Source: Dryococelus australis (lineage: Eukaryota; Arthropoda; Insecta; Phasmatodea; Phasmatidae). From it: a stretch of 64,000 nucleotides of DNA. Each line of letters begins with the position of its first letter. Within the stretch, counting starts at the first letter, position 1. The DNA lies in contig CM057005.1 of assembly GCA_029891345.1 (NCBI GenBank), forward strand, positions 60,467,760 through 60,531,759, in the 5' to 3' direction. The translations under genes and the position numbers were made by a program. Under the pieces are notes generated by a model. That model had not been told where the DNA came from, ran no database searches, and was given only the letters and a program-made list of their open reading frames with translations. Shown one piece after another: positions 43,149-54,689 of this stretch.

Positions 43149-44821
43149 GAAGTTTTCCTATATTTTGACACAGTTCTGAGAAGTCAGCTGGGTTAAATTT
43201 ATCGATATTAATGTAACACTTCATTTAACAACTAAGATTATAAATAATTTTATGGTTTCAAAAAAAAAAACCACAAATAACAACAATTCTACACACGTAA
43301 GTAAGTAAGTGTTCATTTAGCTTAGCCATGTATTTTTAAATTGTTAAAGTCCAACACTGATTATTATTAAATAATGGAGAATCAAAGTCCTATCTCTATG
43401 AATACAAATAGTAACAATCTCCATCAGCAGTAGAGACGTTCTTGCTCCGATCAATCTTAGAGTCCTCGAACATTCGTCTCATCTGGCGCAGATGAGACGA
43501 GCTGGCGGGTAGCTCCTGCCTCACCTTAATATTCTCGGATGTAACACTTGTTAAACTTGGCAGTTCAAGTTTTAAATTATTTATCATTACAACTTTTATC
43601 AACAATTCGTTCACTTTTCAGTTAATGCGTGTTCTATTTGTTTTGGCTCAACAAAAATGTTTTTCCTTCGGCTAATACTAATTGAGAGTTTCTGGATGTA
43701 TTATTGTTCGACACTTTGCACTTGTTTATAAAAGTAATTTTTCAAGGCAAATGTGTCGGTGTAAAGTTATTCAAAAACGCACCTCTTTTCTCATTTAAAG
43801 TTCATTAATTAATATTGACAATCATAAGATGTCACAACTGTACAGATCAGTGTTGACTATAATTGACTACTATCGGATTCTAAAAATATCTGAGAATGAT
43901 ATTAGGTCACCATAAACTGACACTACTTTCATAAGAAAAATTACTAAATAAAACATTAAACTTCATTGATGTTTATCAATCTTACATCTATACAGTAATT
44001 ACTTCTGAAACCTTAGTGCAGGAGTTCAAAGAAAAACAATCAAACAATTCGAAGACATCTAAAATAGGAGTTATATGAAGAACCTGATCAAAATCAATTA
44101 AATAAGTATTCATTCAGAAGACCCTACGAAAAAAAAAAAAAAAAAAAAAAACCTTACATGTGTTTTACTTTTCCAAGTTCGCGTTTAAATCTAGCAAAAC
44201 TTGCAGTCAGAAGTTAGCTTACTCATTTCAGGTTTTATTTATTTTTGGTCAGACTTTCAACATAGAAACTGCGTGTTTCAAAATAGAGCATTTAACATTG
44301 GTTGATTACTATATTTGCTCATTTATTTATTTACTCACGAATTTTTCGTCGGTGGTTACCTTCATTACTGTCATGAACTTAGTGGTTTTATGATTGAGTA
44401 TAGCAAATTACACGTTTCTCAATAACATCGCTTCCATCCTTTACGACAGGTTTTATTCTTTCCTCATTGGAAGGCAAAACATAAGAAAAATGCTGGAACT
44501 CTTTACATATATTAGCAAACTTTTACAGTGAAATATTCTCTGTGGCAAACAAGGCAATCTAGGGCAAAATACATTTCAATATACACATTTAACATGGAAC
44601 AAATTATATCATATTTTGGCGGCTTTCAGCTACGCCTAATTAAATCCTTTCCACATCAACAAACAAAGGCTCGACCCGTATAGTAATTATCTTATAAAAT
44701 CCATATTTAGCGACAATTATTCACTGCAATAACCTTCAATAATTACTCAGCAACTTTATTTCTCAGCGCATTTATATATTTGCTCTTGTCTTCCAAATTT
44801 TTTCCTCTATACCTACGTAAT
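43149..44821 (-). other. Gypsy 3' internal non-coding segment
   Basis: This lies between the integrase tail and the 3' LTR. It is AT-rich and has no readable domain. A 23-A run lies at 44129-44151. The sequence just inside the LTR (minus: TATAGGAAAACTTC) is a poor match to a polypurine tract. The small open frames at 43396-43614 and 44160-44393 are not recognised. Confidence 0.45.
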
Positions 44822-45024
44822 AGGAGATTGATATTCTCTCAGAGCCATGATATTATAGCGTCCTAGGACCTTGCCAGTGTCCGGACAAACCACTTCATTG
44901 CAGTTGTTGTTGATTATTTTATATATTTTTACCGGACCGACCTAGAGTGGCATCAACTTCTTGGAAATAAATTCCCATGCTCTACTGATATAATGTGCTC
45001 TTATTAAAACCAATTGACTTACAC
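44822..45024 (-). pseudogene. Gypsy integrase C-terminal tail only
   Basis: The minus-strand frame reads LVLIRAHYISRAWEFISKKL, a stop codon at 44942-44944, then VGPVKIYKIINNN and TGKVLGRYNIMALRE. This is the post-catalytic tail of Gypsy polyproteins, where a V/EGPF.V.K-type segment and a GR(F/Y)N motif are usual. It starts immediately next to the RNase H segment at about 45025-45030, so the whole HHCC zinc-binding and DDE catalytic part of integrase is gone in one deletion. Confidence 0.75.
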
Positions 45025-46226
45025 TTAACTTCTTCTTCCGGCTATAACGTTATTTGAATCCTTGACGTGGCGGTATTCTATGTCGAATTCATGAATTAAC
45101 AGGGCCCATCTGGTTAGGCGACTGCTAAAAATTCTACCGACTCGTAAACTCAAAAGCTCCTGGTGGTCGGTGTGTAGTATCACTTTCTCTCCTAGCAAAA
45201 GGTCGCAAAACTTCTGCAGACTCCACATTATTACCAACATCTCCTTTTCCGTAACCGCATAGTTCTTTTCAGTTTTGCTGAGAGTTCGACTTGCCATGGC
45301 TAATGTTTTCTCTTTTACCCGTTGGTCACACTGGGCTAGTCTAGCACCTAAAGCATCCGTGTAGAGGCGGTAATCTATACCTTGTCGAGGGCGATGGATA
45401 ACTTGTTCTTCAATGAACAGTTTTTTAACCTCTTCAAAAGCTTTTTGTCTAGCTGCAGTCCATTCCCAGGTAATCCCTTTCCTTAACAACTCAAACAATG
45501 ACAAAGCGGCACTGGCTACCTGATTTGAATAGTTTCGGCAGAATCCCACTACTCCCAGAAATGCTCTAAGTTGCTTTACATTGCGGGATACTGGAAAATG
45601 AGTTATCGCAATATATTTGTCAGGCGCAGTTTTCATGCCCTCAGGAGTGATGATATGTCCCAGCAAAGGAACCTCTTCGCTGCAAAACAAAGATTTTCGA
45701 AATTTCACTGTTATTCCCGCAGCAGTGAGCTGGTGCAATACTACATTAATATGTTCCAGGTGTGTTTCAAAAGTAGGCGAAGCGATGAGAATATCGTTCT
45801 ACATATGATCTAGCGAACTCTGCACAACTCTTTCCCAAAGTCAGATTCATGGACTGCTTAAACTGAGCTATAGAATTGCAAAGGCCAAATTTGAAGTACT
45901 TGGAATGTATACTGTTGATTTCGGAATAGGAAACCGGTATAATGTTTTGAATTCTCCTCTAGCGGAATTTGCCAGTAGCCGTGCGTTAAGTCTATGGTGC
46001 TCATGTACTTAACACCGTCATACAGCCTTAACAATTCCTCAGTAGGGCGTGGGCTTTCCCTAGCCTTGATTGTTATTGCATTAATGCGTCTGGCGTCTAG
46101 ACACAATCTTACAGAACCATCCTTTTTCCTTACACACACCATCGGATTTGCGCATGGACTAGATGAGTGTTTAATTATATTCCATTCCAACATTTGCTTT
46201 AAATACACTTCCGCCTCCGCATACAC
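45025..46226 (-). pseudogene. Gypsy reverse transcriptase-RNase H, frameshifted
   Basis: The N-terminal RT part (46226-45858) shows VRKKDGSVRLCLDARRIN and YMSTIDLTHGYWQIPL, the fingers and the first catalytic block with its Asp. A frameshift near 45885 interrupts the region before the FGL block. A second 1-base insertion at about 45797-45800 falls inside the catalytic YxDD motif. The C-terminal part (45738-45025) resumes with FCSEEVPLLGHIITPEGMK, FLGVVGFCRNY, and an RNase H domain with YTDALGARLAQ (diverged first active-site region), EKEMLVIMWSLQKF and HTDHQELLSL. It ends in VKDSNNVIAGRRS at the integrase deletion junction. In life the enzyme would copy element RNA into DNA. Confidence 0.9.
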
Positions 46227-46515
46227 TTAGCCGGAATGGGATATGAACGGCAGTGAAATGGTTCGCCTTGTGTTACCTCTACGTTGGCTTGAAACATTTT
46301 GTTTCTCCCGGGTCGTTCAGAAAATGTTTTCTGGTGTGCGAAAAGTAGATGTTGCAATTTATTTCTTTGCTCGCATGACAGGTTTTCAATACTGGAAACT
46401 GCTTTTTGAATTGATTCTACTTTCGCAGTCTCACAAGAATTCGTAAAAGGACGATTTATGGGGAAAAAAATTCCTTTCTGATTAAATATACGCTACAATC
46501 AGAAACTTTCAAATT

Positions 46516-46986
46516 CTATGGAAAAGTTGCAGTGCGATAATTTGTTTCTGTGGTACTAATCATCCAACCACCTAAATCAAGTTTTACTTGGTATTTTGAC
46601 ATGAAATCCACGCCCAATAATAGTGGTTTCGTCAGTCCTTTGATAACTAAAGCTGACACAGGTTTCGGGCTTCCTAAACCATTTATAAAGAGCAGTACCT
46701 GACGATTAATAATGGGACTAGATTTAGAAGTGGCACCTACAATTCTCAAACGAGGCACAGGAACACTAGGTAGAGCATGTCCCATGTCTACAATATCATT
46801 ACACAATTTTTCTGAGACACAACTAACTTCGGCTCCACTGTCCAGTAAAACAAGCACATGTACATTACATACTTTAAAAAATAATTCAGGATACAAAATT
46901 TCATGCGAGTTCTCTGGTTCGTTAACTGGCTCAGGAAGTAAAAATTCCCTGCTATTTTGTTCCAATGATACCGCTTGTACTACCAC
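46516..46986 (-). pseudogene. Gypsy retropepsin-like protease region
   Basis: The 156-codon open frame contains VLVLLDSGAEVSCVSE (aspartic protease active site D-S/T-G) and, about 80 residues later, PLLLGVDFMSKYQVKLDLG, the usual downstream retropepsin/pol linker motif (LLG.DF). It lies upstream of RT in the same strand, as in other Gypsy polyproteins. The frame itself is intact but is separated from both gag and RT by stops. The family's function is cleavage of the Gag-Pol polyprotein. Confidence 0.85.
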
Positions 46987-47417
46987 ATCTGTAGGTAAAT
47001 TTGTTTAATCTTCGTCCCTGGTGTTAGATAAGTTAATACTTGTGTGCATGTTGGATCCCTCTGGAAGTATGGTGTTTGCTAAGGCCAGCGATGGGGATCC
47101 ATATTCCCTGACCTCCAGTAGTTTCACCGAGTATCTCGGTTATTCCCGTATTCATTTACCGTCTGTCCTTCGTTCATGTGCTGTTGTTGCGGCATCGGCG
47201 CAAAGGAAGCCGTAAGAGGGTCGACCGGAGTTTGATTTCTGAAATAGCCTTCGCTTGGGTGATTCTGATAATCAGAGTTTCGAAAACGTCGAGAGCGCGG
47301 CGATCGCGGTCTTGAAAGATTTATTCTTTGATATGGCCCATGCTTTTCATCCGTTCTCCTTGGGCATTTTTCTCTCTGAAATGTTCGTGGTTAGGCTCGA
47401 CCATGGGATATATCACT
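46987..47417 (-). other. Gypsy gag-protease linker, degraded
   Basis: This lies between the protease frame and the gag C-terminal frame on the minus strand and should encode the nucleocapsid-protease junction. Stops and shifts are frequent. No CCHC zinc knuckle could be read. The Arg/Gly/Asn-rich end of the gag frame upstream may serve as its basic nucleic-acid-binding tail. Confidence 0.45.
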
Positions 47418-49507
47418 TTACTGTACATCAGGCTGTCGTGCATCGTAGTCGTCGTCAGTTTCCCTATTGTCGCTATTTTTACCGTCATACGGTTCCCATC
47501 TGTAGTTTCCACTAACGTAAGAGCTCCTCTGGAAAAACCTACCGCCTCTGTACGACCTCTGTGGATTTCTTGTACCATGTCGGTAATCCTGCCTTGTACC
47601 AATAGTACTGACATGAGGATTCCTGTCGTATCTAGTATGTCCATTTAAATTTCGGTTCGAATTCCCTTGGTACAGGGGAGATGCATGATCGGGCTTAGTA
47701 GTATTTTGGCTATCTCGATTTCCGTATTGCCTTTGTGATTTCTCTATGGCATCGAATGCGAGTAGTTCTTCTCGAAACGTCGCAAGGCAACCGGTATGCC
47801 GTCCTGCCCAAAGCGCTTGGTACTTAAATGGTAGCTGTCTCAGAGTCATTGATATGAACTCTTCATCTGACACCGGGGGATTGCAATTACGAGAACATTC
47901 GTACATGTCAGCCAGATGTTCCTCGAGTGGCTTGCCCTTGCCTGGCCAAAACCTCTTGGCATGTAGTTTTGCGTGGATATTTCCTTTGCGTTTTCCTACT
48001 CCAAAAATTTACTAAGAATTTACTAAGAATTTCTCTTTAAAATCATCGTATGTATGAGTCTGTCTTATTTATACCCCGCCAGTAATACGCAGTAGATTTT
48101 AAACACAAAGCTATGCACCTAAGCTTTTCTTTATCGCGCAGGTTAAATAGCTGAGAATACTCGTCAAACTTATTTAGAAAATTTACCGGGTTTTCGCCGG
48201 ATATACCCTAGCCCACATCTTACTCGGGTGGCAGATCAATGTGTTCAATGGCAACAAGGTGCATGTGTCGTTTGCGGGCCGTTCGGACTCCGTACGTCCC
48301 GGTGGTTTTGAAAACGATATATCGGACCTCTTACGTCGTCTACGAGTACTGACCTGCGACTGGTGTTATGTAACCTCAATTAGCTCATAGATCTAAGAAC
48401 ACCATCGACTTTATCTGTGACAAAATTTATCTGTTCCCCCACCTGGTAAAATTTCGACTCGTTTCTTTCTCTTTCGCCGCGAACAAGTGCCTCGGTACGT
48501 TCGCATCTCTGTTCTATTTGGCAACCAAAATAATTCAGTTGGAAATGAATTCTTCCTTCCAATTCTACCGGGTTGTTTTCTATGGTAGCTATTCGTCGTT
48601 TGCATCTTTCCACCGCTGCTTCTAACTCCGTCCTGTTGTTCGGTATGTCTTCCCGCAATGTGTCTGGCGTATGCGCTAATTCCTGGTTCACGGTTTTTAT
48701 TTCCTGTTGTGCCTGCGATGTACTATCAGCCATTGCTTGACTTAATTGAGAAATTGGCATTGTGAGAGTGAGCTGAAAAGATCCCTTCTGCTCGACCAAA
48801 GCCTGTCCGATCTGTTCACTTAATCGTCTTTCGGTTTGTTCGTTACGTTCGGATTGCTCTTTAAATTGCCTTTCGATCCGTTCTGATTGCTCTCTAAATA
48901 CCTTAGATTGTTGTTCGAACAACATGGTAATCTGATGTAACGACACCATCTCCGGTGGGCTAGATATTACCCTAGTCTTTTCCATTGTCTGAACGTTCTG
49001 ATTGCTCTCTAAATACCTTAGATTGTTGTTCGAACAACATGGTAATCTGTTGCAACGACACCATCTCCGGTGGGCTAGATATTACCCTAGTCTTTTCCAT
49101 TGTCTGAACGTTCTGATTGCTCTCTAAATACCTTAGATTGTTGTTCGAACAACATGGTAATCTGTTGCAACGACACCATCTCCGGTGGGCTAGATATTAC
49201 CCTAGTCTTTTCCATTGTCTGAACGTTCTGATTGCTCTCTAAATACCTTAGATTGTTGTTCGAGCAACATGGTAATCTGTTGCAACGACACCATCTCCGG
49301 TGGGCTAGATATTACCCTAGTCTTTTACATTGTCTGAACGGGGTTAGTCATCTGGCCTACTAAATTACCCTCTACATCGCTTGAAACTAACTCATCTGTC
49401 GGTTTACTCGTTTCTGCCATCATATTATCAGCGCGATACTCCAATTTCTTATAGTCGATAGCGGCTGTGCTTCGCAAATAATACGCCGTCCTCGATTCTC
49501 GACTCAT
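47418..49507 (-). pseudogene. Gypsy gag, broken into several frames
   Basis: The start is probably the ATG at 49507, giving MSRESRTAYYLRS. The frame is interrupted by the tandem duplication at 48881-49340 and resumes at 48985-48380 (MEKTRVISSPPEMVSL, then a long Gln/Glu-rich coiled-coil with EQSERIERQFKEQSERNEQ repeats). A capsid-like block follows at about 48200-48040 (NFLNKFDEYSQLFNLRDKEK, LCLKSTAYYWR), in a damaged frame. The last frame (47906-47418) starts MYECSRNCNPPVSDEEFISM and is Arg/Asn/Gly/Tyr-rich (RYDRNPH, RSYRGGRFFQRSSY), resembling a glycine-arginine nucleic-acid-binding tail. Gag would form the virus-like particle. Confidence 0.8.
48881..49340. repeat. Tandem repeat, 4 x 115 bp, in gag
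   Basis: TTCTGATTGCTCTCTAAATA occurs at 48881, 48996, 49111 and 49226, exactly 115 bp apart. Each unit runs through GTTCGAACAACATGGTAATC and CATCTCCGGTGGGCTAGATA to CATTGTCTGAACG. The copies are almost identical. Because 115 is not a multiple of three, every extra unit shifts the gag frame and separates its first 60 codons from the coiled-coil region. Confidence 0.95.
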
Positions 49508-49692
49508 GTAAATTCCAAAGAATAAGCGACTCTACTCTGGTTTCTCTATGGAAGTTATGAATATTTCTTTCTGTGAGTAGCTGTATAGTAATATCTGGTT
49601 ATTGAGGACTTAATTACCGTAGCCTTCACGTTGCGTCGACAAATTTTTTTTTATGTCATATGTTAAATAGACCCAACGTGTAGGAATTTTAT

Positions 49693-49711
49693 AGCCACAC
49701 TTTTGGGCGTA
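49693..49711 (-). promoter_or_regulatory. Possible tRNA-Lys-type primer-binding site, degenerate
   Basis: Just inside the 5' LTR on the minus strand, TACGCCCAAAAGTGTGGCT resembles the insect tRNA-Lys 3' complement TGGCGCCCAACGTGGGGC used by many Gypsy elements, with two gaps and two or three mismatches. Its 11-base distance from the LTR edge is acceptable. It is suggestive only. Confidence 0.4.
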
Positions 49712-49722
49712 CAAAATTTTAC

Positions 49723-51090
49723 TATAATGTGTTGTGTTAACACTCATACAATTTATATATCATTACTGAATCTGCCACACGTATGGGAAGACAAAACTTC
49801 AACACTGTAACAGTATTGGGAAGTATTACAATATTGTAGCTATAAAATATTACTTCTGTGATGCATAATATAAGAAATGAATGTGTAATGCAATGATAAA
49901 ATACCGTTGTGTATGTGAGTGAGTCTGATAGGTTATACTTATGATATGCTTCGCCTTAAATATATGCTGCATCACAGAGAATCAGTATGTTCATCCAGAT
50001 TTGAAATATCTGGGCATTTAAAAACAATTGGAACATTAATTTATTATAGTAAGCAACCAGAGAAGTCTTGATTTGAATAAATCAATAGAAGAGAAAAGAA
50101 TAATAACTTTAGCATACCTTTAGTTAAAATTTATTATGCTATCCTAATTTTTCAAAATTTTACTACAGACAACACCAGCCTGCACATTGAACATCACGAT
50201 ATCTACCAATATTAAGATTTACTGGTGCTGGTGTCATAGATACGTTTACTTTTGCCTGGGTAACATGAGACTTAGATGTGTCGATAGCGGGAAATAACAA
50301 CAACTCTGCCGATGTCGTGGAGTCATCCTTCACTGGGGTAGAACCCAGGAACAGCTCTTCCGCTCACCACGGGCAGCACATCTCATGGTGGTCCTCAGCG
50401 AACTCGTCCTCTGCGGGCCGGAACAGCGGATGTGGACGTAGAACCAGAACCTTGCCAGAATCCGGAGCCAGTAGCACACTCCTCTCGCAGAATTGGCTCT
50501 CCGAACACCAGATACCGCGTCGTCCTTGGTGCGAAGTCGAAAACCCCGGAAGTCCTCCTTTACTGGGCAGTCCTTCCTTCCGGGCACATCGTACAGCTTA
50601 TGTCTAATTACTTCTTTTTTTAAACATATATAGGCTCAGCATTTCAATACTACGCGAATAACTCTGGATCGCCGTCGTAAATATCAAATTTTGTCAATAA
50701 AATATTATACATTATCTTTCATATTCAGGACTGACTTCTTTTCTGAGCTGGTCTCTCGATGATTCCAAATTAGAATGAAGAAGTTGTTTGTTCTAAAAGA
50801 CTATTGTTCGAAAAATCAATAAAATGTGATTGGCCGGCTGGTGTGGCTTGATTATTTTGGGAAAGCAAAAGGTAGTGCTTGTTACGAAGACAAATACTCG
50901 TGTAAAGAAACCATAGATAATCATTAGACTTACATAGTTTATATAACACAACTGTCAAAATAAATAAGTATACACATATCACATTGAACGTATGCTAAAC
51001 ATCTTATACATTGCGTTAAAGTTTGGCATTTAAATCAAATTTAAAGGTATAGAATGAACATTATAAAGTCATAAATATTGAAGTGTTACA
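49723..51090 (-). repeat. Gypsy 5' LTR (long version, 1368 bp)
   Basis: On the minus strand this is the upstream LTR. It starts TGTAACACTTCAATATTTAT and ends ...CACATTATA, where the other LTR has TACA. It carries about 470 bp (49865-50330) absent from the 3' LTR. Positions 50335-51090 are nearly identical to 42400-43148. The 109-codon frame at 50278-50607 (plus) is a duplicated-DNA artefact. Confidence 0.87.
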
Positions 51091-51094
51091 CTAT

Positions 51095-53367
51095 CAATCA
51101 CGGGTATGACTAGAACTGTGGAGAAAAACCCGCAGGTCAAATAATTCGCGAGGTATTTCTGTCCAAATTTTTTTTCTTACAGTCTGTCTAACGGCCATAT
51201 TCTGTATGAGGCCTTTATGTTCAGTCATTACTTCATTGGTAGAATTTTTATTTTAACTTACTAGACATTAATGACGTAGTATGTCATAAGCAGAAATTTT
51301 TTCTTAAGCATATTGCTCTCTTACAGCCTTCAGTAATTGTTTTAATTACTTAAAAAATTGGGATCCAACGAGAATCGAAACTGCTGTAACCATTATTCCT
51401 CTGCTTAAATATCCCATATTATTGCGACCATAAACGTTTTGTCAGTGTACCAATGTAATGACTGAAATATAACAATTTTAATCCTTCCTTTCTCAGCGAG
51501 GCTACCTAATACACCTGATAATTTCATTGTGGAGTACAATAATATTTGCAGCTTGCTGTTAATTTTAAGGATATAATAAAATGAGGTTCTACAAATAACT
51601 TATAAAAACTATAGTCTTTTGAAAAGTGGCGAAGAGGTCATATTAAACAACCTTTCAATGCAAGGGAAATACAGTAACTCCATAAAAATTGTGCTCTTGG
51701 AAAGGTCTAATAAGGATTGGTAGCTGATATTTCAAAACACACTCTTTAGTGATATTTATGTACTTGGATCAGATTTTATTGGGATTTTATGCGTCCGACA
51801 TATTCTCCTTTCGAATAAAATTATTTTACTTAATGTTGGCTTTCTTACACGTTTAATTAAACAGAATGTTCTTCTTTTAACCCTGGTTTCAGCGAGCTAC
51901 AGTGAAACCTTATAATGAGCTAAAACGAATAAAATTTTTATTGTGTTTTATTCTTATCCAGAAAAGCTTACATTAGCATTTTACATTGGACTTTTGTAAT
52001 GAAAGATGTTTCTGGCATGTTCTCTTTAATTCAAGAGAAACAAACGTAATAACGGTACAAATTGTTCAACCTGACGCCACACTCAAGGAATATTGAATTT
52101 CTAAACCACCAAGGTTTCCGAGGTCTGCATCTCAAAGCCGCACGAGAGAACGTCGTGGATTTACATTTCATGTTTTTGAATTCCGTCAGAAATTCAGGAG
52201 GCGAAAAATTCCAGCTGCGTTGGTTTCTAACTTAGACGTGTAATACCCGTCGAATACACGTCGTCTTTCTGCGTGTCACTCGCAAAAAAATAAAAATAAT
52301 ATTCTTTCCTGCGATTACTCCTCATATCCGGTTTATTACAAACACGTATTTTGATGCTGTTTTCCTTTATGACAAATCTAACTAGCGAAAATATATACTG
52401 TAAGGAGTTCCCTTACAGTTGGTTCTCACTTATCATTTCGCTTAGTATTCATTTTATTATAAAATAGTTAACATGTTAAACTAAATCATCATTAAGCGTA
52501 TTAATAAAATTTTCATATAAAGTATTTTGTAGAATTGTTATAAGATTACAGTTAATCTGTACAATTTATATTACATGTAGAAAATTATTTATTTTTGAAG
52601 TGGTGCAGATATGGTGAAGGTAACCAGGTAACGAAGCATGTTATTGAGCTCATAATCAAGCTAAATAGCTTCGTGTAGATCGAACGCTTTATAAGAGTAA
52701 AAAACTGTGGGATAGTGCATGAACGAACTGTAGCTGAGAATGTGTCCCCAAAATCTATGAAAGAAGAGTAAAGATGAGCTTATATATAACTGACCTCGTT
52801 AGATATTGTGTTCTATGAACACTCTGTTAATTTGACAGCAGACAGTATTGTGTTCTTATATTGATTATTAATTTTAAGATGGAATGTTAGTTGTAAACTG
52901 TTATTACGTGTAGTGCTAGAATCGTCCATTTATTAAAGTTATAACTTGATTTTTACATGTGCTTTCTGTAGGTAGAGCCTATCTTAAGGATGCACTATTA
53001 AATAATTACTTGTACAAGATTCTACCGTTATGATCCTAGAAAGCATGATGATTTTAGGTGATAATTCTGAAAATAAATCTGTTTTTGTACTTTTTCTTAA
53101 ATAGAACTACCAACTAGATGTTCTCAAATATACACGTGAAAAGACGCCCATATCTCTACATCCATGAATTATACTCTTATAAATAATTCTGTACGAAACT
53201 CTACAGAAAAAATGGCTACTCAAACGTGGGGCCTACGAAAATGGCTTATACTTTGATATCATTTTTGTTGGAGAAAAATGTTGACATTTTGTTTAACATT
53301 GAAAGTTCATAGAGGTATAGTTAAGGGTACTATGGAAGTGTTATCAAAGAAATTGTTGCATTAGTCT
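51095..53367. other. AT-rich intergenic, nothing recognised
   Basis: No readable protein block is present. Part of this may be the unrecognised 5' end (LTR and leader) of the Gypsy relic that follows, but I could not find a matching direct repeat downstream of it. Confidence 0.35.
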
Positions 53368-54640
53368 GTGCACCAAAGAGAAAGGGTTAAATATTGTCGC
53401 TATAGGCAATCGCTGTTAATGGAAAGTAAACTCTACTTCCTCAGAAGTTTTATAAGTGCGTTAAGGGATAGTGGGGCTGTAAATCAGAATTATGCTAACT
53501 CTGATATGTTGAGCATAGAGTTTATACCAGTGGTTACTCCTACCAATAGTATTGACGGGAAATTTTACAGTGATAGTGAGGAGGTGGTGAATTCCGTTAT
53601 AAGTAACAACATAAGGGCTAATGTCGACGAGCGAGTTAATCGGCCAACTGAAAATTTAGGCACGAATTCTGAATTAATGGCGATGTTCCAAACGCTTAGC
53701 GCTCAAATTAAGGAACGAAATGTTGAATTGTGGTCCCCAAATTACGTCAGAGTTAAGCGCACGAAGTACGAAAATTGACGCTAGCTTTCATGAGCAGAAC
53801 AATAAGTTTAATACACTGGCACAGCATGTAGTTAATGTAGAGAATCGTAGTTCCACAGTAAGCGAACGCACAGATGACACTGCTGCAGCTTTGACCGCAA
53901 TTGAGACGACCGTGTCCATTCTACAAGAAAATCAAACGGCACGCTGGATAGATTTCAGGACAATTTAAATCAAACCCGGTCGCAAGTAGAAGATAAACCG
54001 TTAAATCGAAAGAAGCCACCAAAGAAAGCTTCGCAGCTGTCCAAACTAGTTATAATGACGTGCAATCGCGAGTAGAGTCCATGTAAGTAAGACTATCCAG
54101 CGAGGCAGAACGCACTCGAATAGACATAGAAAACCAAATGTGTGTCTTAGATACACGCATTATAACTGTAGAAAACAAGCAAACCGAAGTTTTAGCTAGT
54201 TCGAATACAAGTATTTTGGAAAATGTAGACCATGAATTAGTGAATTTCGAATCACATCTTGGGGCGAAATTCAATAAGACTGCGACAGAGTGCTTAAATT
54301 CGCAAAAAAATAAACCTGTCAGGCAAAATTAACGATTTACAGAATAAGCTTGTTAAATTTGATGTCCGTGTTCGAAAAATCACGCTGACGGACTTGACAT
54401 CCGTATCGGTCAGTGTGTATGTTCTGCGAGCCAATGAGAGCAGAGCCGAAAGAAGAAGGCCGAAATATCCGCCCGGCGACAGTCGTACCAATACCAAGAA
54501 TTCACAGCCAAGAGCAAGGACAGTTAACAATGTGAATCTTCCGGGAAGCAACTATAATAATGGGCACAATACTACAAGTGGCCCACCGTGGACTTACCTA
54601 CCGCCACAAAAATGGAACATGCACCCATAGAGATGTTCTT
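53368..54640 (+). pseudogene. Second Gypsy relic: gag-like coiled-coil protein, frameshifted
   Basis: A frame starting near 53419 reads MESKLYFLRSFISALRDSG, sharing the Y(Y/F)LRS start seen in the other Gypsy gag. It runs to AMFQTLSAQIKERNVEL, then shifts frame near 53730. It continues as ITSELSARSTKIDASFHEQN, VVNVENRSSTVSERTDDTAA, a later block DTRIITVENKQTEVLASSNT, and a basic/polar tail NESRAERRRPKYPPGDSRTN. The heptad-like, Gln/Glu/Ser-rich composition is that of a coiled-coil Gag. Several frameshifts and at least one stop are visible. No capsid or zinc-knuckle block was readable. Confidence 0.6.
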
Positions 54641-54689
54641 ATGTGTCAACGTAAGATGAGTCTAACCGAAGATCTAGACGCTCTACAAA

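Larger units (their letters stand above)
42253..51094 (-). mobile_element. Ty3/Gypsy LTR retrotransposon, minus strand, defective
   Basis: The element is flanked by CTAT at 42253-42256 and 51091-51094, a 4-bp target duplication as expected for Ty3/Gypsy integrases. LTRs at both ends start/stop with TGTAA...TTACA. On the minus strand the order is 5' LTR (49723-51090), primer-binding-like site, gag, protease, reverse transcriptase-RNase H, integrase tail, 3' LTR (42257-43148). The gene order and motifs identify Ty3/Gypsy. All reading frames are broken and the integrase core is missing, so it cannot move by itself. No envelope-like gene is visible. Confidence 0.9.
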
